Assembly (NCBI GenBank): GCA_018902385.1
Contig: JABSSW010000021.1
Location: 248,001-312,000 of the forward strand
From: Physcia stellaris
Taxonomy: Eukaryota > Ascomycota > Lecanoromycetes > Caliciales > Physciaceae
Reading direction: 5' to 3'
Length of the DNA stretch: 64,000 bases
The translations under genes and the position numbers were made by a program. Under the pieces are notes generated by a model. The model was not told where the DNA came from and searched no databases. It saw only the letters and a list, made by a program, of their open reading frames with translations. Shown here piece by piece: positions 34,067-45,142 of this stretch. Each line of letters begins with the position of its first letter. Within the stretch, counting starts at the first letter, position 1.

Positions 34067-37024
34067 ATGGCCGCACAACAGCAAGACAACCTTTTTTGGG
34101 ATTGGGAGCGCAATCCTATTTATAGTGAGGCCTGCAGGACGCAAATTTTACCAGGAGGGTCTACTTCCTACCGTAAGTAGCCAGGAACAGCTACTTGTAT
34201 ATCAAACTAACGAGACGCGTAGATGCCTCGCGGAATGTCGGTGTTTCGCCGACCGATAGAACTACGTTCATCGCAGGGTATGTTTTCATGCTAATTCTGT
34301 CTTTCCTTTTGTGGACGTTTTCTATGAGCGTGAGGTCAAGAGGAGCAGCTCTCGGAGTTGACTAGCCCACTTATCTCTGTGGTCAAGTTTTGAATGAAAG
34401 AAAAGACGTCCTCTGAGAGGAGAGGGAACCTTGGCACTAGAGAAGTGGATTGACAATTCAAGTCCATTTAATTATTCCCGTACCAGCTAGCCTCTGTGCT
34501 TTGCATGGACATGATAACTTCGGAGAACGACAGACTGACAATTACTCAGCCAAGCAGATTGGGCTCCCATGAATCTGCCTGAGATACAATACATCCTCTT
34601 GGCCCCTGGAGATCGAGAATACTTCAAACGAAAGGCTCTCGAGGAGCTGAAGGATGCCAACGGTCAGACAGTCTATGAGCAGTGGCCACAGCAGGGCCAA
34701 GCAGCTCGACCGCTGTTAGACTTCCCTGTGCTCCCACGCCAAGTAAGTCACCATTTACCATGAGCGTGTTATCAGAAATTCCTAACAGAACACTTCAGGT
34801 TGGCTCCCAGGAGTACCCGTGGATCATCGACGCATGGAGGAAGCTTGATCCTCGAATCAAGGGAGAAGATATCCTCATGAGGATGGAGCCTGCCGGCCGT
34901 CCTGCAAAGTGGAATACCTTCCAGCAGCGACTTGTGCGACTGCGGCCCGATTTTAGCATTCTCTCCTGGCACCAAACCCGGAGCGACGGCGCCAACAATT
35001 CCCCGAGGGAAAACATTCTCGCCAATCTGACTCACGCACAAAAGGAAATGAACACAACGCGAGGGACCACTCCGGGTCTTGTAGTCCCTGAATACGGCGA
35101 GGACGGAGGCCGGATCCCGCTGCCCAATCACGACGATAGTCGTGGGTTTGGGCGCCAATTTCGAAATCGGCAAGGGCAGAACACTGCTGCTACCGTCAAC
35201 AACAACACTCCCGCCAACACTACCGCAAACACCATCACCGCGGCGACCTCTACCACCAACATGGCGAACGACTCAGTAAACGATCAGGCCAGTGGTTCCA
35301 TCGCTACCGCAAATACCATCACTAACACCGGCGCGACCTCTACTACCAACATGGCAAACGACTCAGTAAATGATCAGGCCAGTGGTTCCAACACTGCGGC
35401 TGCACCTAGTGCACCGCAAAAACGTCGTCGAAGGCCTGCAAAGAAGAGGTCCAAGCGCACTGCCAATCGTCACTCAGAGATCAATGAGGAAGGCGAGACA
35501 ACAGAAGAGAGCTCAGAGGACAAAGACGAGGACAGTCCTCCTCGCAAAGCTGTCCGAAGGTCTGGCGATACAACTACCTCGACAACCGCTTCAGTTCCAG
35601 CACCAGCAGCCCAAACAACAAACAGTAATCGTCGTCAAACCATCGGGCATGTTCAGCAGGTAAACACTCGGCGGAGTACCGGTCGTACCTTGGCTCCGAG
35701 ACCAACACCATTCGACGGAATGTCATACAACAATCACTCTCAAACTCCCGGGCAAGCCCAGCATATGAACATCCAGCACCCTACAGCTCGTACCGGGCCC
35801 CCGCAGCAGTCATTAGCGAGCGACTTTGTTGATCCACGCATTGCACCATACGCAGCACAACAAACTACAAGAGATCCATATTTTATGGATCGTCTTATGG
35901 GACGTAGATCTACGCTTTCGACCGGTGTGATCAACCGCAGCGGTCTCCGTTTCACCGACTCGCCCGCGGGATACCGTCCCTTCACTGCAATGGATGCCAG
36001 ACAGGAGCGGAGGGCACCCCCGGAATTCTATGCAGCTTTGGCAGCAGCCGAGGCTGAGATCGATGGGAGGAGCCATGCTGATCTTGCGAGAGCCCGGAAC
36101 AGTCTCAATCAGATGGGCGCTCCAAGTGGCTATGGACATAATGGTCAGCTAGGCAGCCATAACATTGGCGTTCAAAGTGGCTATGGCCATACTGGTCAGC
36201 TAGGCAGCCATGATATTGGCGGTAACCGAGCCCAGGGATTTGCACAAGCTCGCACCGCGCAAGCTCCTACGTCTCAGGTTCAACCACAGAACCAGGGACA
36301 GACTTCTAGCGCAGGTCGTCTTCCCAATGTTCAAATACAGCCCAATTTACAGCCTCGGCGTGCTCATCATACCGATACTACACAAGGAGCGCCAAATACT
36401 GGTTCTGATTTTGCGCGTCAGACTAGGTTTGTGCAACGTCCACAGAATGTTGCATACCCTGGCTTACTAACGCGATACCCTCAAGCAGGGCCGCTGGACG
36501 TGGCTCCGATGGTTCAAACCCAGCACCGCCCTCTTAGCGCGCATGCCGTTCGCGAGTTGCTCGCGCGGAGGATTATATATCCGGTTCACAGAAATCCACC
36601 AAGATCGAATATCGGTCGACTAATGGACGAAGGGTATGCCCAATACCTCCAGGACCAAGCGATCCGCGCGCGCATTCAGCGAGGTATTCCAACGGTATCC
36701 GAGGCTTATAATTTCATCCAAGGCTTGCCACAGCACTTTCCACCCCAAAACCGAGCTTCTGCTGCAGGTACTACTATTGCTTCTCCACCTGTCATCCCTG
36801 CTCAGCAGAGTAATTCTGTACAGGAGCCGCCTCAACGGCCTACCCCAGCCAGTACCCAAATTCCTATTTCTTCTCTAATTGATGTTCCTGCACCAGTCTT
36901 TCAGCAGGATGTTCCAGAGCCGGTCTTTCAGCAGGATGATTCTGCGCAGGAGGTAGTTCACCTTATCACTATTTCCAAAGAACAGAAAGATTCTGCAAAG
37001 CCTTGCCGAGCAAAGTCTGTCTGA
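34067..37024 (+). CDS. Cluster paralog 3: 859-aa TRGxxPGL-module protein with Gln/Asn/Thr-rich tail
   Basis: Exons 34067-34172, 34223-34277, 34550-34742 and 34799-37024. Splices give YHASRNVGVSPTDRTTF, then IAGQADWAPMNLPEIQYILL, YEQWP and FPVLPRQ|VGSQEYPWI. The intron found after LPN/LPD in paralogs 1, 4 and 5 is absent, while the intron before it is expanded to 272 nt. The module ends at 203-212 (NTTRGTTPGL). The tail is disordered. It holds a doubled block (TSTTNMANDSVNDQASGS twice), a basic cluster at about 322-338 (KRRRRPAKKRSKR) that should be a nuclear signal, an acidic patch, a doubled SGYGHxGQLGSHxIG unit and a Pro/Gln-rich end (PVFQQD twice). Family not recognised; nuclear localisation is inferred. 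Confidence 0.84.
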
Positions 37025-37820
37025 GGTCCACAAGGGGCATCGCAACACTTGCTCTCAGCTGAAAAGATCGCGGTTCAAGCTATCTCAACACTCCATGAGC
37101 AGCAGAAGATTCGAGACTACTTCTCGTCAACTTGGGTGGTGGTCTCTAATAATTGCTTGTTGCTTGGCTTGCCCCCTGAAGGCCTCTAGGAGGCTTTGAA
37201 AGAGAATATTGTGCAGGGACCTTTTATGTAATTTCTTTCATCTTATTTCTTCAATGGTTCCATCAATCTTTGCTCGGGAAGAATGGGCAAGACAGTACCA
37301 GAAGTGGCAGGATTGCAGCACAAACAACAAAACCCCTGTTGCAACTATGACAATGTACATTAGAAAATAGAAAGCGTGCAATTGACTCCTCTCAACAGCT
37401 TTTCGAGCCTTGCTTTGTTATTCAATGTGTACTGTGAACCCGTGATTGGAGTTGGTATTGATATTGTCCATAGACCCCGGAAATTGGCCAGTACCCCCTT
37501 TTTTCTGGAGGTGACAAATCGCAGAGTCCCCAAATCGTTCAACACAGTCGCCCCGCCCCGCCACCCTGGATTTTTGAAGCTATTCCCGATGAAAACCCTG
37601 GACAGAAATCTCGCTAGCGCGCACGACTTGGTCTTCCTGCCACCGGGCTCGCGACTCGATTCTCGCACACAAGTTCTTGCTCCACCAGAACCACAATCAC
37701 CATCAGTCTCGCTTGTACCTTCTGGCATCCTTTGAAAGCTCTTTATTTTGCTTGTATTCATTTACTCTGTGCTTTTATTGCGCTATACGCATAGCTGCTT
37801 CCGCTACCTGTCTTACTACC
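37025..37820. other. Intergenic between paralogs 3 and 4
   Basis: About 800 nt with the 3' UTR of paralog 3 and the promoter of paralog 4. A pyrimidine-rich stretch just before the ATG at 37821 is typical of fungal promoters and leaders. No gene seen. Confidence 0.5.
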
Positions 37821-39764
37821 ATGCCTCGCGCCCCTAAGATTCTGCCTAACGGAGATCGTGCACCAATTGACATGGCGGACCGCACTGAGTACGAAAATTC
37901 GCTCGACTTCCTTGAAGCAAGCGGTGCTCTCGCGCGACCTGGAGACCCGAATCGATATCGTAAGTAGTTGCTTCCGTCCTGGTACATAGCCGCGCATGTC
38001 CTAACTTGGCCTGCAGTTGTGCCCCGTGAAGTTGGCAGTTCGCCAACCGATGTTACTTCCTTCGTACCAGGGTAAGTCAGAGCTGTTGAGCTTTCAGCGC
38101 TTTTTGGAGTGGTACTAAACGTTGCGACAGACAGCAGTGGAGCTTGGACAATCTGCCGAACGTATGTCTTGTAAGAAATCTTGTCTTTTGATCCCTGACT
38201 TACACCCCATTAGATCCTCTACTACATCAAACCACCACCAGGATGGGCTGATTATAAGAAGAAAAGGATCTACGCTAAGAGGGACGCGTCTGGTCTCCCT
38301 GTCTTGGAGCGCTGGCCTCGCCCAGGGAAGCCACGTAAAGCATTGTTCGACTATCCTTGTCTTCCCGACCAGGTAAGAACCAAATACTCGTCCCATCGCT
38401 ATCAATAGTTGCTAACGAGAAACCTACAGATCGGCACAATGGAGCATCCCCTCATGCTACTGGCATGGCGAAGACTCGAGCCCTCGGCTACCTGGGACGA
38501 CTTCCTCGTCCGCATGGAAGATGGACCGAGCAAGCCTGCCAAAGGCAATGTACTCTCGATGCGCATCAGTCGCATGATGGACGACTTCTCCATCATCTCC
38601 ACCTGGCATGGAACCAAAGACTGGTCTCGCCCGAGCAAAGACCAACAGAGACGCTTGGCCAAGATATCCCTGGCAGCACAAGGGAACAACACAACCAGAG
38701 GCTTTACACCCGGTTTGGTTGATCCATCGCGAGGAGAAGCTGGAGGACGTGTTCCACTACCTAAGATGGCTGAGAAGTCGTGTGAAGGACGTGGTCACGC
38801 TTGGAGTTCACGGGTTTCGGGCCCTACGCCAGCCGCGCGGAAGGCGGCTGAAGCGGATGAAGAAAGCGACAGCGACAGCGACTTGTCGAGCCTTTCAACC
38901 ATTACAGATATCTCGTCTCCCAAATCCGAGTCGCATGGCTCATTGTACGAATCCCACGGCTCTGATTACGAGTTCCACGACTCTGAGTATCTTGAGTCTG
39001 TCAGTTCCGACCATCAGTCAAGTTCCGCTGGTCAATCATCCTCCCAGGATCGCGAAGCAACCCCAGTCCTACGAAGCTCCGATACACAGTCTTCTGCATT
39101 GTCCGACAATGATCATGAGCCTTATCCGGGAGTTCAGCCCGCTTTTGACTACTCTCACCCCAGTTACTGGCCAGGCTTCAGTATGAAGCATGAGCCAAAC
39201 TCGGAGCTACACTCATTCGAGTATTTCCAACGCCGAGTAGAAACAACGAGCTATTCATCCCCATCTGAACGCTATCCGCCCCAGCATCAGAACCGATTCT
39301 TGCCTCAGCAGCACGACCGTTTCTCGTATTCTCAAGGCGCACGTTACCAGCCATATCCAACCTCAGGCACAGCTTTCCAACGCCAGCAGCGCTTTCGTCC
39401 AGATCTAAGGCTCCAGATCCCAGATATCCAGCAAATTGCTCCCAGACTCGACTACCACGCTCAGACCTACAGGGCAAGTCCAAGCGCACAGTCCTTCTCC
39501 AATCGACCTGGACCCGTTTCCAGCTACAGCAGCATGGGCTACAACAACCAACCTCGTTATGCTGGGTTCCCTTCTAACTTCCAGCAGTCTTTCGACAATC
39601 GCGCATTTGCTGATCCTAGGACCTACCATCAGGCTCCATATTATGAGCCTCGACAGAATTATCAAGAATCTCATCAGGACTATCCAGCCATGGGCAATTT
39701 TGCGTATGCGGCATTCCCGACTGACTACCGCCAGAACGACTACTATTATCCATCACCGTCTTAA
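37821..39764 (+). CDS. Cluster paralog 4: 572-aa TRGxxPGL-module protein with Tyr/Gln-rich prion-like tail
   Basis: Exons 37821-37959, 38017-38071, 38131-38161, 38214-38372 and 38430-39764, the full ancestral five-exon pattern. Splices give ARPGDPNRYLVPREVGSS, then PTDVTSFVPGQQWSLDNLPN, ILYYIKPPPG, LERWPRPGKP and YPCLPDQ|IGTMEHPLML. The module ends at 215-224 (NTTRGFTPGL). A Ser/Asp/Glu-rich linker follows (SDSDSDLSSLSTI and later). The last 170 or so residues are rich in Tyr, Gln, Pro and Ser (YQPYPTSG, NYQESHQDYP, DYYYPSPS), the composition of prion-like, phase-separating domains. There is no classical nuclear signal of the kind seen in paralogs 1, 3 and 5. Family not recognised. Confidence 0.86.
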
Positions 39765-40055
39765 ATGGAGATTGGATATAATGGCTCAGCCTTTCGTCGG
39801 CGCTTTTTCGCCTGTACTTGGAATGTTTGCTCACCTTTGCTATCTCCGAAATATCTTCAGTATCCCATCACGCATCTCGACATGCAATTTTCCACCATCA
39901 CGCCTAGTGCCTCCAAAATATCCTCAGTATCAACTGAGGCATTTGGCGCAGATTTTTCCAAGATGGCACCTGTTACTATCTGGCCGCCGATGGCCGGCGG
40001 AAAGATGTTAACTTAACGACTTTTCAATTCCCTTGCTTGCTTGTTAACAGGCTTT

Positions 40056-40196
40056 CAGCTTATTTGCACATTTTCTGTGAGAGCTGATTTGCAGCTTTCC
40101 GGGGGGAGCTTATTTGAAGTTTTCCTGTGGGAGCTTCCCTGTGAGAGCTTACTTGCAGCTTTCCTGTGAGAGCTTATTTAGAGCTTTCCTCTGAGA
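40056..40196 (+). repeat. Degenerate tandem repeat of about 25 bp
   Basis: Six imperfect units built on 'agcttatttgcagctttcctgtgag' variants with spacing near 25 nt, one unit shortened. It lies between paralogs 4 and 5, 0.3 kb after the stop of paralog 4. Confidence 0.7.
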
Positions 40197-40309
40197 CAGA
40201 TCACCCATCTGTCATCCATCGCTCGACGCCAAAATTTGGTGTGCAGCGTGGCATGAAATGTTCTGTTTCTTTGCATGTACCACAACCTGTTCGCAGCATG
40301 TACACTCCT

Positions 40310-40550
40310 GCTCTACACTGAGTCATGAAGGGATATCTCGCTTGTCATCGAACGAGCAGGGAATCAGCCTTCCCAGAACCCATGTATCTTAGACATTAGC
40401 TTTAGCTTTTCAAACTCACCTCGAACACCAAATACCCCCCCAAAAGACTGCTCCCGTACGCTCTGCGCTCTGCATGGAGTCATAAGGGATATCTCGCATG
40501 TCATCAAACGAGCACCTTCAAACTCACCATCGATGCCAAATACCAAATCC
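40310..40550. repeat. Imperfect direct duplication, about 160 nt apart
   Basis: Shared blocks in the same order: gagtcat-aagggatatctcgc at 40321 and 40478, gtcatc-aacgagca after each, and tcaaactcacc with ccaaata further on (about 40410 and 40517). This looks like an old tandem duplication upstream of paralog 5. Confidence 0.7.
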
Positions 40551-40981
40551 CTCCCAAATTTCCCCTCTCCCTTTTCTTCCTAAATACAACTGTAGACTCA
40601 AATTCAGCCCTTTTCCAAAAATGGGGATTTCTTGTGTGGCTTTTTGGGGCACATGGGCAGTCTCCCCAGAAAAGTGTCACCCCCATGGAAACCCCAATCA
40701 CAGATTCATCCGCGCTCAACACCCAACACCTCTATGTTTAATTTGACGCGTATGACAACCGCCCCTCACCTGCCAATTTCGACTCTGTGCTTCATAGACC
40801 CACGACCGGCCGTGACCGGCAACATCCCTCCCCAAGCACCTATCTATCTTCTCCCATATACTCATATCCCAGTGCACCAGTATCCTAGTGTTTTACTATT
40901 GCTGCACGAGCTTAAATCCCAGAAAGCTGAAAGGTCGAGGGCGGAAAAGTCGAGAGTAAACATATAGCATAGGCAGGGAGA

Positions 40982-42938
40982 ATGACGAACACGACAGCAG
41001 TAGGATCCACCTCGGCCTGGTACTCTGATCCGGACTTCGTGGCCGCGAGGCAAAGCGCTGTGCCTGCTGGGGGGGTGGGGGATTATGGTATGTTTATGTT
41101 TATCCCTATACCTGTGATGCATTTCTGGTTTGGGGCTGTTGTTGTGGGGAGGGGGGAGCGGTGCCTGTATCCTAGTATCTGCCATTGAAAGAAGGTTGGA
41201 GTGAGAGGCAGAAAGGGAAAGAAATGGAAAAGGGAAGAAAAGGAGATGGAAGAGAAAGGGGAAATAAAAGAGGCTGACACAAACTCCAGTGGAAACGCCG
41301 CCGGTAGGTCGAGTCCAGGAGGACGTGACATCCTTTATCTATGGTATGTTCTCGCTGGATTGCCTTCCCTCCTCTAAACCCTCCAAGCCCAGATGGGAAA
41401 AGGGGATAAAGACAAGCTAGGGAGCTGCTGCTAACGATCCCCAGGCCAAGCAACGTGGTCGAATCGGCATTTGCCTAACGTAAGATCTGACCTCTATGGC
41501 TCTCTACTCCATTCTCCCTTCCTCCAAGGCTGAAACGGGAGCTGGAGAGCTTCTTTTCCCAATCACCGATTGCTGATGAATTCAAGATCCTATACCGTCT
41601 ACGCCCGAACGCAGACTGGGAATTTTTCAAAGCCGACGCGTTGCCCTACCAGAAAACGGATGGGCAGGGACGGCCGATGTACGAGCGGTGGCCGACAGAT
41701 CCAACAAACCCGAGGCCGCTTTTGGATTTTGAAGTTCTGCCTGATCGGGTATGTCTCCCTTATTCTTTTGCTCTCTGATGTTTCGTCGCTACTCTCTTTC
41801 TACCTTGGTTTGAGGTTTTTCCGTTCGGGCGCCCATCCTCATATTTATATCCACTACTACCCACAACCCTACAGCCAAGCCAAGAAAACCCAGCTGACTA
41901 TCCCCCTCCAGATCGGAACCCAAGAACACTGGTGGCGCTTCGAAGCCTGGCGTCGCCTCGACCCACGCATCCGCTGGTCCGACATTTCCATGCGCATTGG
42001 CCCGCTTCCGCACCGTCCCTCGGACACACTGCTCCGCTCCCGCGTCTCGAGGCCTCGGATCCAGTTTTCCATGCTGAGCTGGAATACGGGGTCGAGGCAG
42101 AAGGCGACCAATGATGCTATTTTGAGGGCGCTGTCGCCGGCGCAGGTGAGGGCGAATACGACTAGGGGGAGTACACCAGGGTTGATTGATCCGGTCCTGG
42201 GGAGGGCCGGCGGGAGAATTTATCGGGTTGGTGAGGATGAGAGCCATGATACTGAGTCTGAGCAGGAGCAAGGGGAGTCGGGGAGTGAGAGCGAGGATGA
42301 TATTGATGATCTCATAGTCAACGGCACTTGTGGGAAGGTTGACTCGTTGAATGCTGCGGATGGTGGTGATGGCGTTAAAGCAACGTCGCAAGAAGTGGAT
42401 GTCGATGGCGGGGAAGAAGAGATCAAAGATGACCTGGAGAAGGCGAAGGATACAGTTGAGGAGTACGAGCAAGCTGACGAAGACAAGGACGAACAGAAAG
42501 AGCACCGAGAAAAGGCACAAGAAAATGATAACTCCAACGACGAATGCCATGACGCATCGGAAGGTCCACCGCTCAAACGCCGTCGAACAGAATCGTCACA
42601 AGAAACTCCTTCCACCACAAGCGCCACGGCAGCAGATTCTACCGATGGCTTCGAAGAAGATCCTCCTCTATCGCGGTCCCCACTCGGCACCCCAATTTCC
42701 AGAACACCAAGCCCTGACTCTCACATCAAGCACGCTGGAGGCGCTCATGGTCCCCTTGGGGTAAGCACCAATTGAGCTCGAAATACTATTTATGTACCGT
42801 CAACTTATCTTCTCTCAGCTACCCGCCGACAGTAGGGATTTCGGTCCTGATGGCAAGTACCTTCCAGATAGCAATATTGGATGGCAGATCAATGAGACAG
42901 CGCGATATGGGAAGGAGAGAGACAGGGAGAATGAGTGA
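40982..42938 (+). CDS. Cluster paralog 5: 441-aa TRGxxPGL-module protein with acidic tail and extra 3' exon
   Basis: Exons 40982-41087, 41290-41343, 41445-41479, 41587-41748, 41912-42760 and 42819-42938. Splices give VQEDVTSFIYGQATWSNRHL, PNILYRLRP, YERWP and EVLPDR|IGTQEHWWRF. Intron 2 is in phase 1 here but phase 2 in the other paralogs, a one-base slide. The module ends at 201-210 (NTTRGSTPGL). The tail is highly acidic (EQEQGESGSESEDD, DDLEKAKDTVEEYEQ) with a basic PLKRRRTES near its end. The sixth exon is joined by a 58-nt intron with good sites and adds LPADSRDFGPDGKYLPDSN to a stop. Without it the protein would end at 42775. Introns 1 and 4 are long for this genome (202 and 163 nt). 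Family not recognised; probably nuclear. Confidence 0.84.
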
Positions 42939-43573
42939 AAGCGACGATGTCCGGATCCTCGTGGTCCCTACTGAGGTCATGTTGCGATATTGTCTATGGG
43001 TGGATGCCCGAAAGCTCATATGTTTAAGGACTCGCTATGTTGCATGCATACGTAATGTCTGAGGCGTTTACCAAAGGGAAGGTAGCACTAGATAGACTTT
43101 TCCGTTGTAAAAGAAGATCTTGCATGATCCTAGGAGGTATGATAATGTCTCTCCCACCGAAAAGCGCAGCGATTCTCAATTGGATTGCATTCGTAGACCA
43201 TTATAGCTGACATGTTATTCTTTCGACTTTTCTAAGTACTCCAGAATACCACGCAGAGTGGCATCAATCCCCGATGTTGGTTTACTCTCTGATGTGCAGC
43301 TTCAAACACACGTCACAAACCGAAGAGATGTGTCTAATTCTGCCTCTAGTGTTGATCTCATCGGTCATTATATTCCAGAATCTCTAGTGTGGTTGAAGTG
43401 ATTCCAGAATTTCGGAAAATGGCCGCAGTACAATCCCAACGTGACTCGGCTATTGCCCAACACCCTAGATCGTGCTTCACTAGAGGTGTTTGTGAGCCCC
43501 GTGCTGGGACAATAGCATCTTACACTTAGCGCCGAGAATCGGGTTCTTATTGTCGGTTACTGCACCCCATAAA
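42939..43573. other. Intergenic, no supported gene
   Basis: About 630 nt between paralog 5 and the next hypothetical gene on the same strand; presumed 3' UTR and promoter. Nothing else seen. Confidence 0.5.
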
Positions 43574-45142
43574 ATGCCTCTGGTCATTCCAAAACCTCTT
43601 CCCCAAATTTTCAGTATTCTTCAAATTTCGAACATTGTACTGAGCGCACCCATAACCAGAAATTCAGTCATGGGGCTTTTCTCGGCTCTTCTCGACCAGC
43701 TAGAATGGAACGATGTTAATCATGCTCCGCGCTCAAATCAAGTCTCGAAACCCTCTCAAGGCACTACGAACCCAAGTCTTACAAGCATATACCTTCACAA
43801 CAATGCGAAGCGCCCTTCCACATTTCAACCACCACGTGCTCAGCGTCAACAGATATTTACGCAAATCGAAGCTGGCAAATCCCGGGCAAAAGCTCGTCGT
43901 AAGCGAAAAGCAGCAGAAGCAGTAGATGGTGAGGAGAAGGTACCGAAGAAGAGAAAATTCCGAAAACCAGAACAGCATTCCAAATCAGATGCCACCCTGA
44001 GCCACACTGTAAACTCTCATAGTCCTGGACATCGAAGACAGAAAGATTGCGGAAAGGACAAGTCCAAGAAAATTTCGAAGCGCGGAGGCGTTGCTGGCTT
44101 GCTCGAATATCGAGAAGGGATGATATACAAGCCAGGTCTATCAGCGATACCAGACTTGATATCTATGACTTCTCGCCGGTCGAAGGTGTTCGGCTCTTCC
44201 GATCCCAAACACACTCCGTATGTGCCGCAGCCTCGGTCTACTAGCTTCGGTCCGGACACACAGGTTCAGAGGCTCAGCACGTACTCAGAGGCTGCAGCTT
44301 CGGATACCAATCAAGAGCTTAGTATTTATGATCTGATCATCGAGCGAGCAAACAGTAAGAAGACCAAAGCTGCCACGTCCGCCGAGATACTAGCTTCGAT
44401 GTTCGGGAAAGCTCGGAAAGTTGGCCCAGAAACACATCTTCCTTCTAAGACGAAACGACTCGTTGGCACAGACATCGCCCTCCTCCCTTGTACCCTCCTT
44501 GAGGAGTTGAAGACGCGCCAAAGGAGTCCTTTAATTGCGGGAGACGAACATGTTTATAACACAGCCTTGAAACAGGTAGAGTATGATAGAAACCCAATCG
44601 AGGAGCTGTGGCTTCATTATGCTGCCTCTGGTAGAAACCCGGAGCTACCTCCCGTGACAGCATCTGGGGTGATGCGGCGCATGAAGTTTATCAACGCTGA
44701 TAGAGTTTTGCCACCAATTCCCGACGTGGTGAAGTCTCATTATGCTCGGAGCACGGCGAATTGCCACCACAGAACGCACGAAATTCAAAACCGCAAGATT
44801 CGGAACGGGACTTCACGCGATGCTATTGGGAAGGGTTGTGAGTGCTTCAGGCCGTCACGAACCAACCAGTTTGATCAGCCTTCGCGTCAGGAAGAACTAG
44901 ATAAAGGCGCACAAGAACCACAAGAAGGCGGACAACTTCTCCATACGCCCTGCGTGCAAAAGCGAAAGCGCGAAGGTGAGGAACCAGATTTTGGTGATTG
45001 TGGCAATGGGGTTCTTGTGACACGGCAGGCCAAGAGGGTTCGCCGCAAGAGGCCCATATCACCACAGAACATCGCGGCGTTGGTCTCCTTAAGCCTTTCC
45101 AACTGGAAGACGGATACTATCGTATCAAGGCCAAAAGCCTAA
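43574..45142 (+). CDS. Hypothetical basic, probably nuclear protein
   Basis: Single open frame of 522 codons. The first in-frame ATG is 43574 (MPLVIPKPL); ATG 43670 (MGLFSALLDQLEW) is an equally good start and gives a cleaner N-terminus. I do not recognise the family. Visible features are a bipartite-looking basic region (KARRKRKAAEAVDGEE followed by KVPKKRKFRKP, residues about 105-132), a central part that seems folded (SIYDLIIERANSKKTKAAT, SAEILASMFGKARK, IEELWLHYAASGRNPELPP) and a second basic tail (QKRKREGEEP, AKRVRRKRP). All of this points to a nuclear protein. It follows the five-gene family on the same strand but lacks its TRGxxPGL module. An overlapping frame to 45252 could mean a missed 3' splice. 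Confidence 0.62.
   Translation: MPLVIPKPLPQIFSILQISNIVLSAPITRNSVMGLFSALLDQLEWNDVNHAPRSNQVSKPSQGTTNPSLTSIYLHNNAKRPSTFQPPRAQRQQIFTQIEAGKSRAKARRKRKAAEAVDGEEKVPKKRKFRKPEQHSKSDATLSHTVNSHSPGHRRQKDCGKDKSKKISKRGGVAGLLEYREGMIYKPGLSAIPDLISMTSRRSKVFGSSDPKHTPYVPQPRSTSFGPDTQVQRLSTYSEAAASDTNQELSIYDLIIERANSKKTKAATSAEILASMFGKARKVGPETHLPSKTKRLVGTDIALLPCTLLEELKTRQRSPLIAGDEHVYNTALKQVEYDRNPIEELWLHYAASGRNPELPPVTASGVMRRMKFINADRVLPPIPDVVKSHYARSTANCHHRTHEIQNRKIRNGTSRDAIGKGCECFRPSRTNQFDQPSRQEELDKGAQEPQEGGQLLHTPCVQKRKREGEEPDFGDCGNGVLVTRQAKRVRRKRPISPQNIAALVSLSLSNWKTDTIVSRPKA

Noticed and set aside
34682-34798. ATG at 34682 as the start of paralog 3
   Set aside because: It lies in another frame of exon 3 and runs through an intron; homology places exons upstream from 34067.
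41789-42550. 253-codon minus-strand ORF
   Set aside because: Antisense to paralog 5; its hydrophobic start is the complement of acidic codons and introns.
42761-42775. Stop at 42775 as the end of paralog 5
   Set aside because: It follows a GTAAGC donor; a 58-nt intron leads to a coherent 39-codon last exon.
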